Assembly: GCA_051883455.1 (NCBI GenBank)
Contig: JBJETT010000005.1
Coordinates: forward strand, 1 to 64,000
Length of the DNA: 64,000 bases
DNA from: HGM11368 sp051883455
GTDB lineage: Bacteria; Bacillota; Clostridia; Christensenellales; UBA3700
Direction: 5' to 3'
Shown here: positions 34,470 to 43,400 of the stretch, piece after piece
Layout of the letters: the number at the start of each line of letters is the position of its first letter
How positions within the stretch are numbered: the stretch's first letter is position 1
Made by a program: the position numbers and the translations under genes
Notes under the pieces: generated by a model
Told to the model about the DNA's origin: nothing
The model's input: only the letters and a program-made list of their open reading frames with translations
Databases searched by the model: none

Positions 34470-37400
34470 TCAGTGTCGGTGGAGCTATGCTTAACTGCCT
34501 CCGCCAACGACACCGATACCATCTTCGACACACCCTTCTCTTGCATGGTTACGCCGTAGAGTCTATCGGCAAGTTCCATAGTAGGTTTACGGTGGGTGAT
34601 GACGATAAATTGCGTGCCTTTGCTAAATCTACTGAGGTACTTGGCAAACAAGCCTGCGTTGGCATCGTCGAGAGCCGCCTCGATTTCGTCTAGCACGCAG
34701 AAAGGCATTGCTTTGAGCTTGAGTATTGCAAAGAGTATCGCTATGGCTATGAGTGCCTTTTCACCACCACTGAACAGCGTGATTGATTTGAGCGTCTTGC
34801 CCGGTGGCTCGGCGTAAATCTCCACGCCTGCCTCTAACGGGTCTTCGCCCTCTTCCACGTCCTCGATGACGAGCTTACCGTTGCCGCCGCCAAAGAGTTC
34901 TTTGAATACTGCCGAGAAGTTGGCGTTGATTTTTTGGAATTCGCTATCGAAGCGAGTCTTCATTTCCTTAGCCATCTCGGCGATAATCTTCTTGAGGTCG
35001 TCCGCCGTCTGTTGCATATCGTCGCGTTGCGCCTTACGCTCGGCGTAAATCTCGCCTTCTATGCGGAACTGTTCTATCGCGTCGACGTTGACCGCGCCGA
35101 GTGCGTTCTTTTCGCGTTTGAGTTTGTTGATTTCGCTTTGACTGCTCACAGGGTCGAAGTCGTCTTGCTTGTACAATAGACATCCGTCGTAGTCCAAGTT
35201 ATACTCTTCGGCAATGTGTATCTGTAGAGCCGTCATCAACTCGTCTATCTTCTCGAGTGCGTTTTGTTGCTTGATTTTGGCTTCGCTGAGAGCCAAAATC
35301 TCCTTGGATAGAGCGTCCTTGTCGGCGTTGAGCGACAGTATCTCGGCGCTTAGTTTTTTCTTGTAGTCGTCCAAAGAATTTATCTTGTCGATGAGGGCTT
35401 GATATTGCTTTTTGTCCTCTTCGCTCACCACGGCTGTGTTGAGATTGTTCTCGGTTTGATAAATCTTTTCGTCAAGACTTGCCACTATCTTCTTGGCATT
35501 TGCAATCGACTCTTTTAGTCCCGCTATCTCGCCTTGCACGCGCTCGATATTGGCGTTTAGGCTATCAATCTCGCTCTCGATAGTTGATATTTTGACCTTG
35601 ATATCGGTGATGAGTCCCGACAACTCGTCCTTACGTTTTTTCTTGGCGTCGAACTCGGCTTTGCGTTTGATTGCTTCGTCGTCGGCGTTGGTTTTGGCAC
35701 CTTGCACGTCCATACCCTTGCGGTCAATATTGGCGATAGCCTCGTCTATGTACTTGACTTTGGCTTCTAGGACTTGCTTTTGGGTGGTGCGGTTGTGCAG
35801 AGTATCGAGCAATTCGCCGAGTTTAGACACTACTTTGTCCAACTTGCCGTTTTCGGTAGCGTAAGCGACTTCGGCATTTTTGACCTCTTCTTCGTATTCG
35901 GTCAGTTGTGCTTGCAGTTCTTCGAGCTCTTCGTTGCCCTGCTTGAAGATACGCATTGCCTCGGCGTAGTTTTCTTTGGCTTTGGCTAGCATCTTGGTCG
36001 CATTTTCTATCTCGCGCTCTTGGCTGAGAATATTGGACGCGTCGGCTTTTTTGGAGCCACCCGTCATACTACCGCTAGTATTGATTACGTCGCCTTGCAA
36101 CGTAACTATTTTGACTGCGTAACGGTACTTTTTGGATATCGCAACGGCGCAGTCCATATCCTCGCATATCAAGGTGCGACCGAGAAGTCCCGAAAAGATA
36201 TTGTAATATTTGTCGTCATACGAGATGAGCTTGGAAGCAATGCCTAGGCATCCCTTTTCTCTAAGGATAGGCATATATACGCTTTCCAATTCTCTCGGCT
36301 TGTACGCCGTCATAGGCAAGAAGGTAACTCTACCCAGCCTATTGACCTTGAGGTATTCTATGAGGTACTTGGCGTCCTCTTCGTCCTCGGTAACGATGTT
36401 TTGCATGTTGTTGCCGAGTGCCATTTCGATAGCCGTTTCTAATTGTTTCGGCACGCTGACAAGTTCTGCCACCAAGCCTTGTATACGACTACCAATCGAC
36501 TCGTCCTTTTTGGAGGCTTGCATCAGTCTTTGTACAGCACCGCCGAAGCTTCCGTACTCGTTTTTGAGGTCGGTGAGAATTTTGCACTTCATCTCGAAGG
36601 ACTGGATGCTACCCATAAGGTTTTTGGCGTCCTCTCTAGCCTTTTCCACCTTGGCTTTTAGCTCAGCCACCTCAACCATAACTTCGTTTTTGTTTTGGGC
36701 GAGCTTAGACTTGTCCTTTCTAAATCTCTCCACCGACTCTTCGTAGTTGCGTTTTAGTCTTTCGTCGCTCTCGATACGGCTCTTGACGTCGTCTATCTCT
36801 TGCTTTATCTCAGCTATACGGGTGAGCGAGATATCTCTCTCCGCACCGAGTTTGCCAAGGTCGGCTTTGATGTCGCCTATGCTCTCGATAGCTTTGAGAA
36901 GCTCTAAGTTAGATTCTTCTATCCTTCTCTCGCCCGACGTAATCTCGCCCACAAGCTCAAGATACTCTCTATCCAAGGCTCTAAGGCGAGCCACTTTGTC
37001 CGCCTTGTCCTCGTTTTCCATATTGAGTCTACTGCAAAAATCATCGAGTTGTATCGACTTTTTGTCGATTTCTTCCTCGTACGACACTATTCTGTCGGCG
37101 TAATCCTTGCGTTGACTTTTGAGTTGGGAGATACGCTCGGTGAGGGTGCTTCCTTGACCCTTTATCGACTCGGCGTACACCGCCATCTCCGTCTGTCTAT
37201 CTCTAAGTTGAGAGATATAATTGTCTACATCGTTTTGCTCGTTTATCTTTTTGCTATACTTGTCTTCTATCTCTTTGACGGCGTTTTCTTTGAGGACGTA
37301 CTCTTCCTCTATTCCCGTCAATTTGGCTTGAATAGCTTTCTTTTGAGAGTCGTTGTTTTCGTATTTATATATGTATTCGTTGGCTTCGAGCACTCTCAAT

Positions 37401-38065
37401 CTATCACGCAATTCCAAAAACTTTTTGGCGTCGTTAGCTTGCTTTTCAAGCGGTCCCAAGATACGCTCGGCTTCCTTGATAATGTAGTCGAGTTGTTGGA
37501 TATTCTCTTGAGTGCGCGCAAGCTTTCGCTCCGACTCTATCTTGCGTTGCTTAAATTTGAGTATTCCCGCAGCGTCCTCGAATATACTACGCCTATCCTT
37601 TGGTCTTGCGTTGACGATTTCGTCGATACGACCTTGACCTACGATACTATATCCCTCTCTGCCGAGTCCCGTGTCGCGTATCAAGTCTTGCACGTCCTTT
37701 AGACGGCAAGGGGTCTTGTTGATGAGATATTCGCTCTCGCCCGAACGATATAGCTTGCGGGTGATGATGACCTCTTCGTATTCGAAGTCGGGGAAAATGC
37801 GTTTAGAATTGTCAAAGACGAGCGAAGCCTCGCAATACGACAGAGGCTTACGGCGTGCAGTACCGTTGAAGATAACGTCTTGCATGCTCTTACCTCTGAG
37901 TAGTCTTGCGCTCTGTTCGCCGAGAACCCACCTTATCGTGTCGGCAACGTTGCTCTTTCCGCAACCATTAGGTCCGACTATGGCGGTAATTCCGTCGTTG
38001 AAGTTGACCTCAACCTTGTCGGCAAAGGACTTAAAACCAAATACTTCTATTCTCTTAAAATTCAA
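34466..38065 (-). CDS. smc: SMC, chromosome partition protein
   Basis: 1199 residues. Condensin ATPase that organises the chromosome together with ScpAB. N-terminal Walker A GPNGCGKSNVADTIRW, coiled coils (about 170-500 and 680-1020), a flexible hinge at about 515-640 (LMQASKKDESIGSRIQGLVAEL through GSMTGGS). C-terminal signature LFSGGEKALIAIAILFAI and Walker B FCVLDEIEAALDD. Full length. Its last codons and stop lie inside the palindromic element, so the tail KHSSTDTE may derive from that insertion. ftsY follows on the same strand, the conserved order. Confidence 0.97.
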   Translation of the reverse strand: MNFKRIEVFGFKSFADKVEVNFNDGITAIVGPNGCGKSNVADTIRWVLGEQSARLLRGKSMQDVIFNGTARRKPLSYCEASLVFDNSKRIFPDFEYEEVIITRKLYRSGESEYLINKTPCRLKDVQDLIRDTGLGREGYSIVGQGRIDEIVNARPKDRRSIFEDAAGILKFKQRKIESERKLARTQENIQQLDYIIKEAERILGPLEKQANDAKKFLELRDRLRVLEANEYIYKYENNDSQKKAIQAKLTGIEEEYVLKENAVKEIEDKYSKKINEQNDVDNYISQLRDRQTEMAVYAESIKGQGSTLTERISQLKSQRKDYADRIVSYEEEIDKKSIQLDDFCSRLNMENEDKADKVARLRALDREYLELVGEITSGERRIEESNLELLKAIESIGDIKADLGKLGAERDISLTRIAEIKQEIDDVKSRIESDERLKRNYEESVERFRKDKSKLAQNKNEVMVEVAELKAKVEKAREDAKNLMGSIQSFEMKCKILTDLKNEYGSFGGAVQRLMQASKKDESIGSRIQGLVAELVSVPKQLETAIEMALGNNMQNIVTEDEEDAKYLIEYLKVNRLGRVTFLPMTAYKPRELESVYMPILREKGCLGIASKLISYDDKYYNIFSGLLGRTLICEDMDCAVAISKKYRYAVKIVTLQGDVINTSGSMTGGSKKADASNILSQEREIENATKMLAKAKENYAEAMRIFKQGNEELEELQAQLTEYEEEVKNAEVAYATENGKLDKVVSKLGELLDTLHNRTTQKQVLEAKVKYIDEAIANIDRKGMDVQGAKTNADDEAIKRKAEFDAKKKRKDELSGLITDIKVKISTIESEIDSLNANIERVQGEIAGLKESIANAKKIVASLDEKIYQTENNLNTAVVSEEDKKQYQALIDKINSLDDYKKKLSAEILSLNADKDALSKEILALSEAKIKQQNALEKIDELMTALQIHIAEEYNLDYDGCLLYKQDDFDPVSSQSEINKLKREKNALGAVNVDAIEQFRIEGEIYAERKAQRDDMQQTADDLKKIIAEMAKEMKTRFDSEFQKINANFSAVFKELFGGGNGKLVIEDVEEGEDPLEAGVEIYAEPPGKTLKSITLFSGGEKALIAIAILFAILKLKAMPFCVLDEIEAALDDANAGLFAKYLSRFSKGTQFIVITHRKPTMELADRLYGVTMQEKGVSKMVSVSLAEAVKHSSTDTE

Positions 38066-38075
38066 TTTTTACCTC

Positions 38076-38870
38076 TTAGCCCAATGCCTTTTTGTTGATT
38101 TTCTTAATCTTTCTCTTGGTCTTGCCTACTAGATTGCTATCTAAGAAAAACGCCTTTTCGCCTATCTTTACCACGCTCTTTGGCAACTTGATTGCATACA
38201 AATTAGGGCACTTCGCAAAGGCGTATCTGCCAATAGTCGTCAAGCCTTCTTCCAATACCACCTCGGCAAGCGAGGTGCAATTATAGAAGGCGTCGTCGCC
38301 AATAGAGGACAAACCCTCGTACGCTACGAAGTAGTTGAGCGCTCTGCAACCCTCGAAGGCTTTGGACATAATGGTGTGCACGCTTGCACCAAGCTCGACT
38401 TCGCTAATGCTTTCGTTGTAATAAAAGGCTTTTTCACCTATGATTTTGACGCTGTTTGGCAATACTACCACGCTATCGTTGCCCTTGTAAGCCGTCAACA
38501 CGCCGTCTTTGACAACGAAGTCTTTTTCGTCGCAAGTACTACTCTTTCTACTTACGCAACCTCTTTCTACAATCATAATTTCAAGCTTCTTGAGGTCTTT
38601 TTCTACCTTATAGAGCTTGCCGTTCACAGCGTATTTCTTTATCTTTTTGGACATCTTGGCGATATATTTTTTTATCTTTTTGTCCATCTTGACTACTTCT
38701 TTTTCCGAAGAAGGATTGGTTCTCGCCAATTTCTCTTTGATTTTATTTAGCTTTGCCGTAGTATCGGCGTGAGAATCGGCTATAGCAATCAAAGTATCTA
38801 CATCTACCACGCAATCGGCAAGCGTCTTTTTGTTTCTTTCTAATCTTTCCTTTTTGGTTTCAAAGCACAT
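38076..38870 (-). CDS. BspA-type leucine-rich-repeat protein with coiled-coil N-terminus
   Basis: 264 residues from the ATG at 38870. A charged, Lys-rich helical N-terminal half (about 1-110) is followed by four to five TpLRR/BspA units (IGEKAFYYNESISEVELG, IMSKAFEGCRALNYFVA, IGDDAFYNCTSLAEVVLE, IGRYAFAKCPNLYAIKLP). No signal peptide, so it is probably intracellular, unlike surface BspA proteins. GGAGG six bases upstream decides the start; an ATG at 38885 is possible but worse placed. It is inserted between rnc and smc, which are normally adjacent. Confidence 0.78.
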   Translation of the reverse strand: MCFETKKERLERNKKTLADCVVDVDTLIAIADSHADTTAKLNKIKEKLARTNPSSEKEVVKMDKKIKKYIAKMSKKIKKYAVNGKLYKVEKDLKKLEIMIVERGCVSRKSSTCDEKDFVVKDGVLTAYKGNDSVVVLPNSVKIIGEKAFYYNESISEVELGASVHTIMSKAFEGCRALNYFVAYEGLSSIGDDAFYNCTSLAEVVLEEGLTTIGRYAFAKCPNLYAIKLPKSVVKIGEKAFFLDSNLVGKTKRKIKKINKKALG

Positions 38871-38911
38871 ATTTTTCCTCCGCAATTATATTTGCATATT
38901 TTGCATGCTTA

Positions 38912-39565
38912 TTATCGTTTATTATATCCAAGTTTTTTCAGTGCCTCTTTGGCACAATTTTGTTCGGCTAATTTTTTTCTACTGCCCTTTTCTTCTGCCA
39001 TTACTCTTCCGCCAAGCACCAACCTGACGGTAAATATAGGTTCGTTGTCACTGCCTTCTTTGGCTATCAGCAGATATTCTATCTTTTCTCCCTCGAACAT
39101 CTCCTTGAGCCTAGATTTGTAGTCCTCTTTGGAGTCTTGGCGAGTATCGTCGATATAATCTTGCAGCCACCTCAACACAAAGTCCTTTGCCTGCTCGTAT
39201 CCCCCGTCTAGATAAATTGCTCCCGTAATTGATTCGAACACGTCGCTGTACGCTTTGTCGAGCACGGCGTTGTCCAATATCAGCATATACTTGTCAAGCC
39301 CCATAGATAGCGAAACCTTCTTGAGCGTTTCGCCCTTAACGACAAAGGCTCTCTTGGTCGTTAGCGCCCCCTCGTCGTCGCGCGGATATTGTCTATACAG
39401 TTCTTCGCTTATCACCATATCGAGCACGCTGTCGCCCAAAAATTCCAATCTCTCGTAGTCGGGCACGCCGTGTCTATGTCCGTAAGAAGAATGGGTGAGT
39501 GCTGTGGTGAGAAGTGACGAGTCTTTGAAAGTATATCCTATCAATTTTTCCAATTTTTTGGACAT
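38912..39565 (-). CDS. rnc: Ribonuclease III
   Basis: 217 residues. Cuts double-stranded RNA (rRNA precursors, structured mRNAs). The catalytic signature YERLEFLGDSVLDMVISE lies at about 36-53, the second acid region FESITGAIYLDGG at about 108-120 and a dsRNA-binding domain at about 150-217 (KSRLKEMFEGEKIEYLL). Two bases after plsX on the same strand. acpP and fab genes, which separate them in Bacillus, are missing. Confidence 0.95.
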   Translation of the reverse strand: MSKKLEKLIGYTFKDSSLLTTALTHSSYGHRHGVPDYERLEFLGDSVLDMVISEELYRQYPRDDEGALTTKRAFVVKGETLKKVSLSMGLDKYMLILDNAVLDKAYSDVFESITGAIYLDGGYEQAKDFVLRWLQDYIDDTRQDSKEDYKSRLKEMFEGEKIEYLLIAKEGSDNEPIFTVRLVLGGRVMAEEKGSRKKLAEQNCAKEALKKLGYNKR

Positions 39566-39567
39566 AA

Positions 39568-40608
39568 TTACGCCTTGTTATCCTCTTTTTTTAGGTGTGC
39601 ATTGCTTTGCAAACCTTGGCGAATATTCTCTACGGTGCCACTCTTGACCGCCTGCGCGCAAGCCAGTATCGCATTGCAAAAAGCCTTGGCGCTCGACGAG
39701 CCGTGCGCCTTCATAACTACCTTGTTGACGCCTAAGAATATACCTCCGCCAATCTCGTCGCTGTTAAACTTCTTTTTGACGCCTCTAAGAGCAGGTTTTA
39801 GCATCAAGTAGCCGAGCTTGGCTCTAAGACCACCGCTCTTGATATTGCGCTTGATAAGCTCGAACATATTGAGAGCCATGCCCTCACTGGCTTTGATGAC
39901 CATATTGCCCGCCCAACCGTCGGTCACTACCACATCGGCGACGTCGTTCATCAAATATCTTGCCTCGATATTGCCCACGAAGTTGAGGTTGCTCTCTTTG
40001 AGCAGTGCGTGCGCCTCTTTGGTAAGAGCGTTGCCCTTTTCTTCTTCCGCTCCGTTGCTTAGCAAAGCAACTCTAGGATTTTTTACGCCGTAGCACGACT
40101 TCATAAGCGCCTCGCCCATTACGGCAAACTCGAGTAGCATATTAGGCTTGCAATCTACGTTGGCGCCGCCGTCCACGATAACCACGTACTTGCCGTCGTC
40201 CACTTGCGGACTCACAGCCGATAGCGAAGCTCTCGTCACGCCGTCAATCAATTTGACGATTATGCTTGCTCCCGTAAGTAACGCACCCGTGTTGCCCGAA
40301 GACACCATTGCGTCGGCACTGCCGTCAGCCAGATATCTGAGTCCAACCACCATGGAAGAATTTTTCTTACGTCTAATAGCCATAGCCGGCGAGTCGTCGT
40401 TGGTGATGACTTCTTCGGCGTCGATTATTTCCAATCTGGAGCGGTCGTACTCGCAAGTAGCCAGGATGCTTTCTATCTCTTGTTTTTTACCCGTCAAAAC
40501 CACGCTAAGTGCGGCGTCCTTTTTCAACGCGTCTACAGCGCCCACAACGGCTGCTTGCGGACAGTTGTCACCGCCGTAGCAGTCCAAAATTACTCTCGTA
40601 TTGTCCAT
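39568..40608 (-). CDS. plsX: PlsX, phosphate acyltransferase
   Basis: 346 residues. Converts acyl-ACP to acyl-phosphate, the first step of phospholipid synthesis in the PlsX/PlsY pathway. Typical start RVILDCYGGDNCPQAAVVGAVDA, then SSGNTGALL and VDGGANVDCKP. Preceded by rpmF on the same strand after 159 bases that hold the rpmF terminator. Confidence 0.94.
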   Translation of the reverse strand: MDNTRVILDCYGGDNCPQAAVVGAVDALKKDAALSVVLTGKKQEIESILATCEYDRSRLEIIDAEEVITNDDSPAMAIRRKKNSSMVVGLRYLADGSADAMVSSGNTGALLTGASIIVKLIDGVTRASLSAVSPQVDDGKYVVIVDGGANVDCKPNMLLEFAVMGEALMKSCYGVKNPRVALLSNGAEEEKGNALTKEAHALLKESNLNFVGNIEARYLMNDVADVVVTDGWAGNMVIKASEGMALNMFELIKRNIKSGGLRAKLGYLMLKPALRGVKKKFNSDEIGGGIFLGVNKVVMKAHGSSSAKAFCNAILACAQAVKSGTVENIRQGLQSNAHLKKEDNKA

Positions 40609-40714
40609 AGAGCCTCCATACTATATCATTTTATATTTTAAATAAAATATTATAATTTGTCAATATCAAATTGGTAAACTTGTCGTCAAATAATCAAAAC
40701 CAATAGCTAAAATA

Positions 40715-40746
40715 CAAAAAAATATCCACCCGATTTAGGTGGATAT
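40715..40746 (-). terminator. Terminator of rpmF
   Basis: ATATCCACC (40722-40730) / GGTGGATAT (40738-40746), seven-base loop, T run on the minus strand. Confidence 0.87.
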
Positions 40747-40767
40747 AGTAGTCAATCATAACGATAA

Positions 40768-40959
40768 TTAGTCAGCCTTCTTTTCTTTCTTTACTACGAC
40801 TTGTTGTCCGTCATAGTATCCGCAATTTGGGCAAACTTTATGATTTTCTTTCAGCTCGTGGCAATGTCCGCACTCAACGAGAGACGGAGCGCTGATTTTC
40901 CAGTTAGCCGATCTTGTATGCTTTCTTTGTTTAGATGTTTTTCCCTTTGGTACTGCCAT
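40768..40959 (-). CDS. rpmF: Ribosomal protein L32
   Basis: 63 residues from the ATG at 40959. Typical start MAVPKGKTSKQRKHTRSANW; zinc-binding form with CGHC and CPNCGYY (about 30-50). GGGAGGT seven bases upstream fixes the start; an ATG three codons earlier is rejected. A YceD/DUF177 gene, the usual upstream neighbour, is absent; ackA precedes it instead. Confidence 0.94.
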   Translation of the reverse strand: MAVPKGKTSKQRKHTRSANWKISAPSLVECGHCHELKENHKVCPNCGYYDGQQVVVKKEKKAD

Positions 40960-41055
40960 TTTTGACACCTCCCGTATTACTCAAATACATTTGCTTAGCC
41001 ATTATAAGATATTTTATCGGCTTTGTCAAACATATTTTTGCATTATTTTTGGTTT

Positions 41056-42264
41056 TTACAACGATTGAACTATCTCTTGGGTCTCTCTCGCTATAACCAA
41101 TTCTTCATTAGTAGGGATAACCAATACTTTGACCTTGCTCTCAGGCTTGGACAAGTCGCAGAAGTTACCTCTAGCTTCCTTGGTCTTGTTCTTTTCTTGG
41201 TCAAATGCAACGCCCAAAAATTCGGTATTTTGCATTATGAGTTCTCTAAATTCCCAGCTATTTTCGCCAATTCCGCCCGTAAATACTACGCAGTCGAGTC
41301 CGTTCATAGCCACAGTGTAAGAACCGATAAACTTTTGGACTTGATAAGCGAACATATCCTTGGCGAGCTGAGCTCTCTCGTTGCCTTCAGCTGCAGCCTT
41401 GCACAATTCTCTTGCGTCGGAGCTGACACCGCTCACACCCGCAAAGCCACTCTGTTTGTTGAGATAATTGGTAGTTTCTTTGAGGCTCATACCGGTATTG
41501 TCGGCAATCATTTCTACTACCGCAGGGTCGATATCGCCGCATCTGGTACCCATCATAACGCCCGCCATAGGGGTCATACCCATAGATGTATCTACGCACT
41601 TGCCGTCCTTGACAGCCGAGATAGAGCTACCGTTGCCGAGGTGGCACGTAACTATCTTAGAGCAAGGCAAGCCCTTAGAAGTGAGATAATTGATTGCTTC
41701 GCCCGACACGAACTTGTGCGAAGTGCCGTGGAAGCCGTATCTTCTAATTTGATATTTTTCGTATATCTCGTAAGGAATACCGTACATTTTTGCCTTCTTA
41801 GGCATCGTGCTGTGGAAAGCCGTATCGAATACCGCTACGTTAGGCACTTTTGGCAACAAGCTCTTGCACAGTTGTATGCACGCAATGTTGGCAGGGTTGT
41901 GCAAAGGCGCAAGGTGAGCCACCGATTGCAACTTTTTCATTTCTTCGTCGCCCACGTAGGTAGAAGAGTCGAACTCTTCTCCGCTATGCACTACTCTGTG
42001 ACCTATTGCCCCTATTTCCTCTACGCTGTCTATCACGCCGTAGTCCTTGTTGACGAGGCAATCAATCAAAAGATTAAACGCCTTGGTGTGGTCGTTGATA
42101 GTATCCTCGATGACAACCTTTTGGTCGCCGTATTTGTGAGTTATCAAAGAGCCGTTTAGACCGATTTTTTCTACCACGCCCTTGCAAAGCACGGTTTCAG
42201 TTTCCATCTCAATGAGTTGGTATTTGAGAGAAGAACTACCTGCGTTTACTACCAATACTTTCAT
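41056..42264 (-). CDS. ackA: Acetate kinase
   Basis: 402 residues. Makes ATP and acetate from acetyl-phosphate, the energy-yielding step of acetate fermentation. Start MKVLVVNAGSSSLKYQLIEM, then VHSGEEFDSSTYV, FDTAFHSTMP, HLGNGSSISAVKDGKCVDTSMG. Ten bases after pta on the same strand. Confidence 0.96.
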   Translation of the reverse strand: MKVLVVNAGSSSLKYQLIEMETETVLCKGVVEKIGLNGSLITHKYGDQKVVIEDTINDHTKAFNLLIDCLVNKDYGVIDSVEEIGAIGHRVVHSGEEFDSSTYVGDEEMKKLQSVAHLAPLHNPANIACIQLCKSLLPKVPNVAVFDTAFHSTMPKKAKMYGIPYEIYEKYQIRRYGFHGTSHKFVSGEAINYLTSKGLPCSKIVTCHLGNGSSISAVKDGKCVDTSMGMTPMAGVMMGTRCGDIDPAVVEMIADNTGMSLKETTNYLNKQSGFAGVSGVSSDARELCKAAAEGNERAQLAKDMFAYQVQKFIGSYTVAMNGLDCVVFTGGIGENSWEFRELIMQNTEFLGVAFDQEKNKTKEARGNFCDLSKPESKVKVLVIPTNEELVIARETQEIVQSL

Positions 42265-42274
42265 ATTTTGCTCC

Positions 42275-43270
42275 TTAGTTTTGACTTGCCTGAACGGCGG
42301 TGATAGCCACGACGGCTACTATATCCTCACTTACGCAACCGCGTGAGAGATCGTTGACAGGCTTAGCAAATCCTTGACAGATAGGTCCGATGGCTTCTGC
42401 ACCGCTAAATCTTTGAGTGAGCTTGTAGCCGATATTTCCCGCTTCGAGAGATGGGAAGATAAATACGTTGGCTTGTCCCGCAACCTTGCTACCCGGTGCT
42501 TTGAGTTGTCCGACCGATGGCACGATAGCGGCGTCTACTTGCAAGTCGCCGTCTACTTCTATCTCAGGTGCTCTCTCTTGCACGAGGCGAGTTGCCTCAA
42601 CGACTTTGTCAACGTTAGGGTGCTTTGCACTGCCCTTGGTCGAGAAGGAAAGCATAGCCACCTTAGGCTCGGCTATTCCTGCCAAAGCTTTGGCAGTAGC
42701 CGTAGAAGATATTGCGATATCTGCGAGTTGCTCTGCGGTTGGGTCGATATTGACTGCACAATCGCCGAATACCATAACGTCATTATCCTTGTAAGGCGTG
42801 CCCTCGAACGACATCAAAAATACGCTGCTCACCGTCTTAGTACCCGGCTTGGTCTTGACGATAGTCAATCCGCTCTTGAGAACGTTGCCCGTAGAGTTGA
42901 TTGCTCCCGCAACCATACCGTCCGCCAAACCCTTGCGGGTCATCATTGCGCCGTAGTTGAGATTTTTTCTCATCTCCACTCTCGCTTGCTCCAAAGTCAT
43001 ACCCTTTGCCTTGCGCAATTCGAACAATTCGTTAGCAAAGTCTTCGATATCGGCAGCCATAGGATTGACGATTTGCATACCGCTGAAGTCCACGCCCTGA
43101 TACTTTGCCTTAAGTTGCTCTTCGTCCGCAAGCAAAATAATTTTTGCGATGCCTTGTTCGGTGATGATTTGTGCTGCTTTGACGGTTCTTGGCTCGTCGC
43201 CTTCCGCCAAAACTATCGTCTTGCCCAAAGTCTTAGCTTTGGCGATGATTGAGTCGATAATCTTGCTCAT
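42275..43270 (-). CDS. pta: Phosphate acetyltransferase
   Basis: 331 residues, the short form. Converts acetyl-CoA to acetyl-phosphate. Pattern AEGDEPRTVKAAQII near the start, AGAINSTGNVLKSGLTIV, QVDAAIVPSVGQLKAPGS and VFIFPSLEAGNIGYKL. First gene of pta-ackA. GGGGGAAG five bases before the ATG. Promoter with two 8-bp palindromes just upstream. Confidence 0.96.
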   Translation of the reverse strand: MSKIIDSIIAKAKTLGKTIVLAEGDEPRTVKAAQIITEQGIAKIILLADEEQLKAKYQGVDFSGMQIVNPMAADIEDFANELFELRKAKGMTLEQARVEMRKNLNYGAMMTRKGLADGMVAGAINSTGNVLKSGLTIVKTKPGTKTVSSVFLMSFEGTPYKDNDVMVFGDCAVNIDPTAEQLADIAISSTATAKALAGIAEPKVAMLSFSTKGSAKHPNVDKVVEATRLVQERAPEIEVDGDLQVDAAIVPSVGQLKAPGSKVAGQANVFIFPSLEAGNIGYKLTQRFSGAEAIGPICQGFAKPVNDLSRGCVSEDIVAVVAITAVQASQN

Positions 43271-43310
43271 ACTTCCCCCTGATAATTGCTTTATTTTTTG
43301 TTGGAAATCA

Positions 43311-43339
43311 TTTATAATGATATCACTTTGATATCACAA
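43311..43339 (-). promoter_or_regulatory. pta-ackA promoter with two TGATATCA palindromes
   Basis: On the minus strand: TTGTGA (43334-43339), a 17-base spacer and TATAAA (43311-43316). Two copies of the palindrome TGATATCA (43318-43325 and 43329-43336), 11 bases apart, fill the spacer and overlap the -35. The one-turn spacing suggests a dimeric or cooperative repressor. Confidence 0.68.
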
Positions 43340-43400
43340 GCCAATTATACAACTAAGATTGGTTATTGTAAAGTAATACAAATAAAAAAGGCGGGTTTTT

